15,751 nucleotides of DNA from the NCBI GenBank assembly GCA_002307055.1, contig DBTM01000039.1, positions 70,315 through 86,065 on the forward strand, in the 5' to 3' direction. The position numbers and the translations under genes are program-made. The notes under the pieces are model-generated. The model did not search any database and was not told the DNA's origin. It saw nothing but the letters and a program-made list of their open reading frames with translations. Numbering within the stretch: position 1 is the first letter of the stretch; each line of letters begins with the position of its first letter. The DNA comes from Clostridiales bacterium UBA1316 (GTDB lineage: Bacteria; Bacillota; Clostridia; Oscillospirales; Oscillospiraceae). This document shows positions 5,875 through 12,244 of this stretch, in pieces.

Positions 5875-6420
5875 TTATGATGCGGCGGGGGAGGGCGAGG
5901 CGGAGGCGGAGGGTGAGGGCGATACCATATACGCGCTCGGATCGGGGTTAACATTCGGACCGTCGTCGATGATTCTTAATGCTGTCGTTCCTTTTAAAGT
6001 GGATGTTATGACATCACCGACAGCAATATCAGTGATCGCCGCACTCTTCAAGCTGCCGCTTATGGTGATGCTGGTATTATTGTCTGCCATAATTGTCTTA
6101 ACGGATTCTAACGCTGCTGACGAATCCGCCGCATGTGTGACAACGGTTAGGGTAATTATTTGCCCGTTCACGGCTGTCACCTTACCCATAACAAAGCCGT
6201 CCGGACTCACACTCGGACTCGGACTGGAACTGACAATCGGGCTGGAACTGACGCTGGGTTCGGGACTCGAGCTGGCACTCACACTCGGGCTGGCGCTATT
6301 TGTGACAGCTGCCGTGCTTGGAGACGGTGAAGCGGTGCTATTTGAATTACTGACGCAGCCTGCCAAAACAATTGTGAAAACAAAGGCGCAAATAAATAAT
6401 GCTATTACTTTCCTTGTCAT
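5875..6420 (-). CDS. Ser/Pro-rich lipoprotein with a small DUF5666-like domain
   Basis: The protein has 181 residues. The N-terminus is a lipoprotein signal (TRKVIALF..., lipobox LAGC) with C22 as the predicted lipidated residue, so the protein should be anchored on the outside of the membrane. Residues about 23-73 are a Ser/Pro/Ala/Val linker with SPSPS-type repeats. A folded domain at about 76-160 starts GFVMGKVTAVNGQIITLTVV and has the look of small OB- or DUF5666-like beta domains; that family name is tentative. A second Ser/Pro-rich tail (SPSPSASASPSPAAS) ends the protein. A GAGG site precedes the ATG. The matching low-complexity DNA creates long spurious plus-strand frames. The role is unknown; the linkers suggest reaching through or along the cell wall. 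Confidence 0.88.
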   Translation of the reverse strand: MTRKVIALFICAFVFTIVLAGCVSNSNSTASPSPSTAAVTNSASPSVSASSSPEPSVSSSPIVSSSPSPSVSPDGFVMGKVTAVNGQIITLTVVTHAADSSAALESVKTIMADNNTSITISGSLKSAAITDIAVGDVITSTLKGTTALRIIDDGPNVNPDPSAYMVSPSPSASASPSPAAS

Positions 6421-6790
6421 AATGCAAACCTCATTTCAAATATTATCGAGGAGAAAGTATACCTATATTAATTGAAGAAATTATGAATTTTATTTAACCA
6501 TTAGTAAATTTTTTCAAAACAAAACGTTCAGAGGCAGCCGGCGGCGCACATATGCCAACACCCAGCGCTGCGGGCGGGCTTCACTACGATATTTAATGAA
6601 GCTTTTTAATAGACTGGCTGTTGATTTTATCCGAAGTCGGCTGCCTGCCAATGCAAAAGCCACATACCCTGATGTCCGGTCAAGGATGTGGCTTTGCTTT
6701 AAAGAGGGAAAATGAAAAAGTTTTGTATTTGCTCATTACTCTTACAGTGTAGACGAGGTATGTGTATTTATAATGATGATTATGTGATTT
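6421..6790. other. 370-base gene-free stretch with an inverted repeat around about 100 bases
   Basis: No gene is supported here. AGGCAGCCG (6532-6540) recurs inverted as CGGCTGCCT (6638-6646). Between them lies a plus-strand GCTTCA/TGAAGC hairpin (6578-6602) followed by TTTTT. The part next to the lipoprotein gene (6421-6530) is AT-rich, without a promoter I can place firmly. A 28-residue plus-strand frame at 6713-6799 has only a weak ribosome site. The enclosed segment could be a structured RNA or a remnant insertion; I recognise neither. Confidence 0.4.
6656..6695 (-). terminator. Hairpin terminator of the GT87-like gene
   Basis: AAAGCCACAT (6656-6665) pairs perfectly with ATGTGGCTTT (6686-6695), with a further CC/GG pair inside. 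Read on the minus strand the stem ends in GGCTTTTGC, a short U-run. It lies about 95 bases past the glycosyltransferase stop. Confidence 0.65.
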
Positions 6791-7963
6791 TTATGTGAAT
6801 TTTGCTTCCGTCCTTCCTGGAAACTTTTTCACTCTGCGGGTAATCATATAAAGCACAGCAGCAAGAATGATGGGGCAAATTTGAATTTGAAAGCTTGTTG
6901 CAAGCGCTTGATTCAAAAGTGGAAAAACAAATAAAAGCACTAAAATAACCAGTTCATAAAGCCGATATCCTCGGGTAAAGCAATCATAAGCCAAAAGAAC
7001 GAGCGGAATGACTAAGATAACAAGATCATATTGCAGGAAATATGGCATGACGAAAGGAATCCCAAGAATGAGTGCGGAGCCTTTTAACGCACTCGATTCG
7101 GTTGCGCGCCATATCCGGCAGATGAGCACAATGACAGCTACAGACGACAGCGCAAGCAGAATATAGGCTGCTGTTCCTTCAACTCCCGATAAACGTATCA
7201 CCGAATAAAAGGAAGGGTTGATCTGCCAATAAGTCTCCCATGCTTGCAGGAAGTGATTTGAAGAGCCTCCCAAGGAGTTTGTAAAATTTGCCCAGGAATT
7301 ACAGCCGAATATCAGCCCCGAAATAAGAATGGAAGCGGCGCCGGAAATACACGACCATAGGACAATACGCCACTTTTTATTCAGTACCAAAATCATAATC
7401 GGGAGCACCGCTAATTGCGGCTTATATGCTAATAGTCCAAACATCACGCCAGACAAGGTAGGGTTTGCCTCAATAAAATAAATGCCAAAAGCTAAGAACG
7501 CAGCACTGAGAAAACCGTTCTGTCCCCATTTTATATTCAGGAATAAGCCGGGAAAGCCTATAGCTAAAAAAGCGAGATTCTTACACTTGGGAACAAGCTT
7601 AAAAATCGCTGCTGTCATGAGCCCCAGGGTTAAAGCAATCCATACAATGAGGGACAGATTAAACGGCAAGAGAGAAAGCGGTGCTATATAAAGCATAAAA
7701 GTCGGCGGATATATCCAGTTTAACTCTAATTTGTTTAACTCACGCCCGGTAACCTGATCTAACACTTTCGCATGTGCTTTATCGTTATAACAATCATCTC
7801 CGCTGACAGTCATTTTACCCGCCGAATAGTAGTCGGCATAATCAATCCCGTAAATATCATATTCATTCGCAAAACAATTGTTTGCAAAGTTAAAAATCAA
7901 AATGAGCGCATATACGATGCAAAAAGCAATCATGGCATAAGGCAAATATCTCAAACATTTCAA
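6791..7963 (-). CDS. GT87-family (DUF2029) membrane glycosyltransferase
   Basis: The protein has 390 residues from a TTG start and is highly hydrophobic, with about ten membrane segments. It carries motifs typical of GT87 polyprenyl-phosphate-sugar-dependent (GT-C fold) transferases: an acidic first loop with DYADYYSAGKM, the YPPTFMLYIAPLSLLPF segment, WGQNGFLSAA and the KPQLAVLPI segment. Known relatives add mannose or other sugars to lipid carriers or cell-envelope glycans; the substrate here is unknown. The start is chosen as TTG at 7963 because AGGGGGG (7972-7978) lies eight bases upstream. The ATG at 7987 falls inside the -10 element of the gene's promoter and has no ribosome site. The gene stands alone, ended by a hairpin at 6656-6695. 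Confidence 0.88.
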   Translation of the reverse strand: MKCLRYLPYAMIAFCIVYALILIFNFANNCFANEYDIYGIDYADYYSAGKMTVSGDDCYNDKAHAKVLDQVTGRELNKLELNWIYPPTFMLYIAPLSLLPFNLSLIVWIALTLGLMTAAIFKLVPKCKNLAFLAIGFPGLFLNIKWGQNGFLSAAFLAFGIYFIEANPTLSGVMFGLLAYKPQLAVLPIMILVLNKKWRIVLWSCISGAASILISGLIFGCNSWANFTNSLGGSSNHFLQAWETYWQINPSFYSVIRLSGVEGTAAYILLALSSVAVIVLICRIWRATESSALKGSALILGIPFVMPYFLQYDLVILVIPLVLLAYDCFTRGYRLYELVILVLLFVFPLLNQALATSFQIQICPIILAAVLYMITRRVKKFPGRTEAKFT

Positions 7964-7968
7964 AAAGC

Positions 7969-8041
7969 AATCCCCCCTGAGCCACATTATATCAATCTGC
8001 TGAAAACTGCAATATATAATAAAATGTCTTTAGGGGGGATT
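7969..8041. repeat. Perfect 10-bp inverted repeat flanking the GT87-like promoter
   Basis: AATCCCCCCT (7969-7978) and AGGGGGGATT (8032-8041) are exact inverted copies 53 bases apart. They bracket the promoter at 7986-8012. The promoter-proximal copy is also the ribosome binding site of the glycosyltransferase gene. The outer copy lies upstream of the expected transcript start, so it more likely acts, if at all, as a DNA site than by RNA pairing. Confidence 0.5.
7986..8012 (-). promoter_or_regulatory. Extended -10 promoter of the GT87-like gene
   Basis: On the minus strand TTGCAG (8007-8012), a short 15-base spacer, then TGATATAAT, an extended -10 (TATAAT at 7986-7991). The transcript should begin near 7979, just before the AGGGGGG ribosome site. 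Confidence 0.65.
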
Positions 8042-8063
8042 CCCTTTGCCTCGCACATACTGT

Positions 8064-8109
8064 AAAAAACAGAAAACCTCTGTAATCACCACAATTACAG
8101 AGGTTTTCT
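8064..8109 (-). terminator. Strong intrinsic terminator of the tRNA-Thr gene
   Basis: A perfect 16-bp stem (8071-8086 with 8094-8109, arm AGAAAACCTCTGTAAT) with a seven-base loop is followed on the minus strand by a T6 run (8064-8069). It begins at the base next to the encoded CCA end of the tRNA. Confidence 0.95.
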
Positions 8110-8185
8110 TGGAGCTGGTGGAGTGATTCGAACACTTGACCTGCGCATTACGAATGCGCTGCTCTACCGGCTGAGCTACACCAGC
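8110..8185 (-). tRNA. tRNA-Thr, anticodon CGU, CCA encoded
   Basis: The 76-base gene folds as a full cloverleaf. Acceptor arms GCTGGTG (8114-8120 as complement) and CACCAGC (8179-8185 as complement) pair; the D arm is GCTCAGCCGGTAGAGC; the anticodon stem GCGCA/TGCGC encloses the loop TTCGTAA with anticodon CGT; the T arm contains GTTCGAATC. The discriminator base is U and CCA is encoded. It reads ACG codons. It has its own promoter and terminator, so it is an independent unit downstream of pheT. Confidence 0.97.
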
Positions 8186-8205
8186 ATCCGTTGCTTTATA
8201 TAAGC

Positions 8206-8246
8206 GACCTTCGCTATGCGAATCAGCCTTTACATAAGCGAAGGTC
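8206..8246. repeat. Inverted repeat at the tRNA-Thr transcript start
   Basis: GACCTTCGCT (8206-8215) and AGCGAAGGTC (8237-8246) pair perfectly across 21 bases. The second arm abuts the -10 element at 8247-8252. It could be a weak pheT terminator or a structured tRNA leader; no U-run follows on the minus strand. Confidence 0.45.
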
Positions 8247-8276
8247 ATTATACAGCAGAATATCATCGGTTGTCAA
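8247..8276 (-). promoter_or_regulatory. Perfect-consensus sigma-A promoter of tRNA-Thr
   Basis: TTGACA (8271-8276) and TATAAT (8247-8252) on the minus strand both match the consensus exactly, with an 18-base spacer. The expected start is near 8240, giving a leader of about 55 bases before the mature tRNA. Strong constitutive promoters of this kind are usual for stable RNA genes. Confidence 0.85.
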
Positions 8277-8304
8277 TCCAAAAAAGCGGTAAAAATGCGA
8301 AGAG

Positions 8305-10674
8305 CTATCTGATAACGGCGCCGAGCTCAGAAGCCAACAGGGCCAATATCTTCTTTGTCGTCCCGTCGGCATCGGCGTCGGTGAGGGTCATGTCGTCGGA
8401 ACGGAGCTTCAGCGAGAAGGCCACGCTCTTTTTGCCCTGCGGCACCTGGCTGCCTGTGTAGATATCGAACAGCGCAACAGCGCGCAGCAGCGCGCCGCCG
8501 CCGCGTTTGATACAGTCTGTGAGCATTGCGACGGTAACAGCGGTATCGCAGACAAGGGCGATGTCCCGTGTGACCGCGGGAAAACGCGGGAGAGCGAAAT
8601 ACTTGCTTTCCGGCGCGCGGCACTCCAGCAGCGCCGGGAAGTCAAGCTCCGCCGTATAAGCTTCACCGATATCGTAATTCTTTGCGACTGCCGGATGAAT
8701 CTGCCCGATAACGCCGACAGCCGTTTTGCCCGAATAGACGACGGCGCATCGGCCCGGATGGTAGGATGAGTTTTCGCTGTCAGCAGCATACGAGACGTCC
8801 GGTACGCGCAGTGCGCTGAGAAGCGCTTCAACGCTGCCCTTCACACCGAAAAAGTCTGAGCTGCCGTAGGTGCCGAGCGTGAGCACCAGGCATTCGTCCG
8901 GCAATAGCCCGTCTGTCGGCCGGTACACCTTAGCCAGCTCATACAGGCGGACATTTGTGTTGCGGTAGCTGACATTCCTGGCCAGTATCTCAAGCATGGA
9001 GGGGAGCGAGGTGGTGCGCATAACACTCGTATCCTCGCCCAGGGGATTTAAGATAACGACAGATTTTTTTAATATTGAATCCTCATTTAAGTTAATTTTA
9101 TCATAGGCGGACGGGCTGATGAACGAATAAGTGTAAATTTCGCTATAGCCCATACCCCTCAGAATATACCCAATGTGGCGCTCCAGCGCCTGCTTGGGCG
9201 TGAACCCTCCCGCGACGGCTTCGCCGCCGAACATCGTCGGCTCTATAATGTTATATCCGTAAAAGCGGGCGACCTCCTCGGCAATATCGGAATAATGCTC
9301 GATGTCGCTCCGCCAGGATGGGACTGTTATTATATCTCCGTTCACAGTGAACCCAAGCTTTATCAGCGTCGTCTTCATAAAATCGGCGGATATGTCGGTT
9401 CCGAGGAGGCGGTTGATCTTTTCAGGCTCAAGCGTGAGCGTGCGCGGGACAAACTGCTTGGCGGTGATATCGATGATACCGTCCAGGACCTCCCCTGCCC
9501 CCAGCAGCTCGACAAGCTCACAGGCGCGCTGGACGGCCAGATAGGTGTTCTCCGGGTTGAGACCCTTTTCAAACCGTGAAGACGCATCCGTGCGCATACC
9601 GAGAGCAATCGCTGTTTTCCGGATCGAAATGCCGTTGAAATTCGCGGACTCGAAGACGGCATATTTCGTGTTTTCGGTGATCTCGCTGTTTTCGCCGCCC
9701 ATGACACCGGCGACGCCGACCGGCTTTTTCGAATCGGCGATGACAAGCATATCCGGAGAGAGGGCACGGGGCGTCCCGTCAAGCGTATGGATCGATTCTC
9801 CCTGCTTTGCCGTCCTGACGATGATCTTGCCGCCGTCAAGGCAAGCGTAGTCAAAGGCATGCATCGGCTGGCCGTATTCGAGCATCACGTAGTTCGTGAT
9901 GTCGACGATGTTGTTGATTGGCCGGACGCCCGCTGCGCGTAAACGCTGGCGCATCCACTTCGGCGACGGCTCGATTTTGATGTTCTGAATCATGCGTCCG
10001 GTATAGCGCGGGCAGAGGTCGGCATTTTCAATCTCGATAGACAGGTGCTCCCTGACGTCGCCGCCGCAGCCTTTAACCTTTGGTACAGGAATGCTCAGCG
10101 CCGTCCCGAAGGTGGCGGCGCTCTCGCGGGCAAGGCCGATGACGGACAGGCAGTCCGGGCGGTTGTTCGTGATTTCAAACTCGACAATGCTGTCGTCGGC
10201 ACCGATAACAGGCCTGATATCATCGCCGGGCTTACAGTCCTCCTGCAGGATGAAGATGCCGTCCTCTATGGCATACGGGTAATCGTGCCGGTCAAGGCTC
10301 AGCTCCTTAAGTGAGCAGAGCATGCCGTTTGATAAAACCCCGCGCAGCTTGCCCTTTTCGATTTTGACGCCGCCCGGCAGCAGCGACTTATGCAGCGCAA
10401 CAGGCACAAGATCATTCGCTTTAACGTTTTGCGCGCCTGTTACAATCTGGACTTTCTCAGGTTGCCCGACATCGAGCTGGCACACCCACAGGTGATCGGA
10501 ATCCGGGTGATGCTCAATTTCAGTCACGCGCCCGACAACAACGTTTTTTATCTCCGCTGACGGCTCGTGTGTCGTTTCCACCTTGGAGCCGGAGAGCGTC
10601 ATCGCATCCTCGTATTCCTTTGAAGACGCCTTTATATCTGTATAGGCTGACAGCCATTTACGTGATAAATTCAT
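8305..10674 (-). CDS. pheT: Phenylalanine-tRNA ligase beta subunit
   Basis: The beta subunit of the alpha2-beta2 enzyme that charges tRNA-Phe; it binds tRNA and edits mis-charged tyrosine. Its 789 residues are the full usual length. Domains in order: an EMAP-type tRNA-binding domain (about 40-150, with HHPDSDHLWVCQLDVG), the B3/B4 editing domain (about 210-385, with RPINNIVDITNYVMLEYGQP and AGVMGGENSEI), B5 (about 405-475, ending VPSWRSDI), the catalytic-like core with LYELAKVYRP (577-586), and a C-terminal ferredoxin-like anticodon-binding domain (about 695-788, starting FPAVTRDIALV). It follows pheS by 11 bases; its AGGGGGT ribosome site overlaps the pheS stop. No clear intrinsic terminator follows, only the inverted repeat at 8206-8246. 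Confidence 0.99.
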   Translation of the reverse strand: MNLSRKWLSAYTDIKASSKEYEDAMTLSGSKVETTHEPSAEIKNVVVGRVTEIEHHPDSDHLWVCQLDVGQPEKVQIVTGAQNVKANDLVPVALHKSLLPGGVKIEKGKLRGVLSNGMLCSLKELSLDRHDYPYAIEDGIFILQEDCKPGDDIRPVIGADDSIVEFEITNNRPDCLSVIGLARESAATFGTALSIPVPKVKGCGGDVREHLSIEIENADLCPRYTGRMIQNIKIEPSPKWMRQRLRAAGVRPINNIVDITNYVMLEYGQPMHAFDYACLDGGKIIVRTAKQGESIHTLDGTPRALSPDMLVIADSKKPVGVAGVMGGENSEITENTKYAVFESANFNGISIRKTAIALGMRTDASSRFEKGLNPENTYLAVQRACELVELLGAGEVLDGIIDITAKQFVPRTLTLEPEKINRLLGTDISADFMKTTLIKLGFTVNGDIITVPSWRSDIEHYSDIAEEVARFYGYNIIEPTMFGGEAVAGGFTPKQALERHIGYILRGMGYSEIYTYSFISPSAYDKINLNEDSILKKSVVILNPLGEDTSVMRTTSLPSMLEILARNVSYRNTNVRLYELAKVYRPTDGLLPDECLVLTLGTYGSSDFFGVKGSVEALLSALRVPDVSYAADSENSSYHPGRCAVVYSGKTAVGVIGQIHPAVAKNYDIGEAYTAELDFPALLECRAPESKYFALPRFPAVTRDIALVCDTAVTVAMLTDCIKRGGGALLRAVALFDIYTGSQVPQGKKSVAFSLKLRSDDMTLTDADADGTTKKILALLASELGAVIR

Positions 10675-10685
10675 GTTAATACCCC

Positions 10686-11711
10686 CTAAAACTGCGCTAA
10701 GAAACGCATGTCATTCTCGAAGATGAGGCGCAGGTCGTCGATGTTATACCGGAGCATCGTCATGCGATCCAAGCCGATGCCGAACGCGAAGCCCGAGTAG
10801 ACATCCGGGTCAATGCCGCAGCCGGCCAGAACCTTCGGGTGGACCATACCGGCGCCGAGCAGCTCAATCCAGCCCTCGCCCTTGCAGACCCGGCAGCCGG
10901 TGCCGCCGCAGTTGAAGCACTGCACGTCAACCTCGCAGGACGGCTCCGTAAACGGGAAATGGTGCGGGCGGAAGCGCGTTGCCGTGTTGTCGCCGTAGAG
11001 CTTGTGGACAAGCATATTGAGCGTTCCTTTTAAATTCCCCATCGTGATGCCCTTATCGACGACAAGTCCCTCAATTTGATGGAACATGGGCGAATGCGTG
11101 GCGTCCACCTCGTCCTTGCGGTAAACGCGGCCCGGTGAAATGATGCGGATCGGCGGCTTCTGCGATTCCATAACGCGTACCTGTACGGGCGACGTCTGGC
11201 ACCTCAAATGGACCGCCTCGTCCTCGGTGATATAAAACGTGTCGTGCCATTCTCTTACGGTATGGCCGACAGGGATATTCAGCTTGTCAAAATCGTAGAC
11301 CGACAGCTCTACCTCGGGTCCTTCCGCGACGGAAAAGCCCATACCGATAAAGATGTCCTTCGCCTCGTCCAAAACGATCGACATCGGATGGCGGTGACCA
11401 ATCACCGCCGGTGTCCCGGGGATCGTGACATCGAGCGCTTCGCTGACAAGCCGCCGGGCCATTTCCCGTTCCTCTATGTGTTCTGAAGCTTTTTCAATCG
11501 CTTCCTCTATTTCGGAGCGGATATCGTTAGCCAGCTGCCCGATCACCGGCCGCTCTTCGGCCGACAGGCCTCCCATCTGCTTGAGGATCGCCGTGATCTC
11601 GCCCTTTTTGCCTAGGAATCGGACACGTATACCCTCAAGCGCATTCAGTTCCGCCGCTGTGCTCAGCGCCGACAGCGCTTCATTTTTTAATTTCTCCAGC
11701 TCTTCCTTCAT
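10686..11711 (-). CDS. pheS: Phenylalanine-tRNA ligase alpha subunit
   Basis: The catalytic subunit, forming Phe-AMP and charging tRNA-Phe. Its 341 residues match the bacterial length: an N-terminal coiled-coil (about 1-85), then the class II core. Motif 2 is around ISPGRVYRKDEVDATHSPMF (191-210) followed by HQIEGLVVD; motif 3 is GFAFGIGLDRMTMLRY (307-322). A Cys cluster, CxxC...CxxC (C265, C268, C273, C276), precedes GWIELLGAGMVHP, as is common in Firmicutes PheS. The start follows TTGAGG, with a further GGAGGAG a few bases upstream. Expression is controlled by the Phe T-box leader about 130 bases upstream. Confidence 0.99.
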   Translation of the reverse strand: MKEELEKLKNEALSALSTAAELNALEGIRVRFLGKKGEITAILKQMGGLSAEERPVIGQLANDIRSEIEEAIEKASEHIEEREMARRLVSEALDVTIPGTPAVIGHRHPMSIVLDEAKDIFIGMGFSVAEGPEVELSVYDFDKLNIPVGHTVREWHDTFYITEDEAVHLRCQTSPVQVRVMESQKPPIRIISPGRVYRKDEVDATHSPMFHQIEGLVVDKGITMGNLKGTLNMLVHKLYGDNTATRFRPHHFPFTEPSCEVDVQCFNCGGTGCRVCKGEGWIELLGAGMVHPKVLAGCGIDPDVYSGFAFGIGLDRMTMLRYNIDDLRLIFENDMRFLAQF

Positions 11712-11747
11712 AAAACCTCAACTCCTCCAAACTATATCCGCGTTTTC

Positions 11748-11821
11748 TGTAGGGGCGATTCACGAATCGCCCACCGTATTCAATCTACCTGCATTCGGGC
11801 GATTCGTGAATCGTCCCTACA
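11748..11821. repeat. 74-bp palindromic repeat (MITE/REP-like) in the pheS leader
   Basis: Two 25-base arms (11748-11772 and 11797-11821) are inverted copies with one difference, separated by 24 bases. Each starts TGTAGGG and contains its own palindrome, GGCGATTC-AC-GAATCGCC, so the element folds either as one long hairpin or as two small ones. From memory, TAGGGGCGATTC..-type palindromes are dispersed repeats in several Firmicutes genomes. It sits after the T-box terminator and before pheS, so every readthrough transcript contains it. No clear target-site duplication is seen. Confidence 0.8.
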
Positions 11822-11842
11822 TTGTTGGCATAATGCTTTACA

Positions 11843-11878
11843 AAATAAAAATGCCCTTCATCCCAACAGGGACGAAAG
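11843..11878 (-). terminator. Regulated terminator of the pheST T-box
   Basis: On the minus strand a 10-bp stem (11869-11878 with 11855-11864, including two G-U pairs) with a four-base loop is followed by ATTTTTATTTT (11842-11852). It directly follows the T-box sequence, with which it is mutually exclusive. Confidence 0.92.
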
Positions 11879-12121
11879 ACATGAACCTTCCGCGGTACCA
11901 CCCAAATTCAGCCCGACGGGTCCGCGTACGGATCTTATAAGGCTGCTCTTTGCTGCCAGTAACGCGACAGGACGCCGGTGATTAGCCGGAGCTCACGGGC
12001 GAACCAAGTGTTATTAACGCGGGGAGCTTTCAGCCGGCGGCATCCCCTCTCTTTGGCGTTAAAGGCATTTACATGCTTCATTCACTATATTCCCGGTCAT
12101 AGCCGTTTATATTATTGCGCA
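11843..12121 (-). promoter_or_regulatory. T-box riboswitch leader, phenylalanine-specific
   Basis: The minus-strand leader contains the T-box core GGGTGGTACCGCGG (11890-11903 region), which pairs with the CCA end of uncharged tRNA, and a Stem I region upstream with AGAGAG and GCTGAAAGC segments typical of its distal part. The probable specifier codon is UUC (12001-12003), set just before GCCCGTGAGC, in the usual specifier-loop position. Uncharged tRNA-Phe would stabilise the antiterminator and allow pheST expression; charged tRNA lets the terminator at 11843-11878 form. The outer limits are approximate, the upstream end being set by the predicted transcript start. Confidence 0.93.
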
Positions 12122-12127
12122 CTCTTA

Positions 12128-12156
12128 CATATACCATACTATTTTATAAAAGGCAA
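12128..12156 (-). promoter_or_regulatory. Promoter of the pheST T-box transcript
   Basis: TTGCCT (12151-12156), 17 bases, then TATATG (12128-12133), preceded by TGG as an extended -10, on the minus strand. The start would be near 12121, giving a leader of about 410 bases. Its -35 is seven bases from the -35 of the divergent nnr promoter. Confidence 0.55.
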
Positions 12157-12163
12157 CAAAAAA

Positions 12164-12192
12164 TTGACTAATAAAGGGTTTTGAAATATAAT
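12164..12192 (+). promoter_or_regulatory. Sigma-A promoter of the nnr-lipoprotein-alr operon
   Basis: TTGACT (12164-12169), 17 bases, then TATAAT (12187-12192), about 50 bases before the nnr start. It is back to back with the pheST promoter. Confidence 0.8.
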
Positions 12193-12244
12193 TGAAATAT
12201 AAGAAATCGTGTTTTACGAATCATTTTTATAAGGAGACGGCAGC

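Noticed and set aside
5816..6475. 219-codon plus-strand frame opposite the lipoprotein
   Set aside because: A product of the repetitive Ser/Pro-coding DNA read on the other strand; the minus frame has a lipobox and ribosome site.
5816..6475. CRISPR-like or tandem DNA repeat suggested by the repeated gactcgg text
   Set aside because: The units are irregular codon-level repeats of Ser and Pro without spacers.
6713..6799. 28-codon plus-strand frame starting MKKFCICSLLLQ
   Set aside because: Weak ribosome site, runs into the end of the GT87-like gene, no recognisable features.
8030..8266. 78-codon minus-strand frame over the tRNA
   Set aside because: It contains AGVAQPVEQRIRNAQ, the usual false translation of a tRNA gene; the tRNA, promoter and terminator explain the region.
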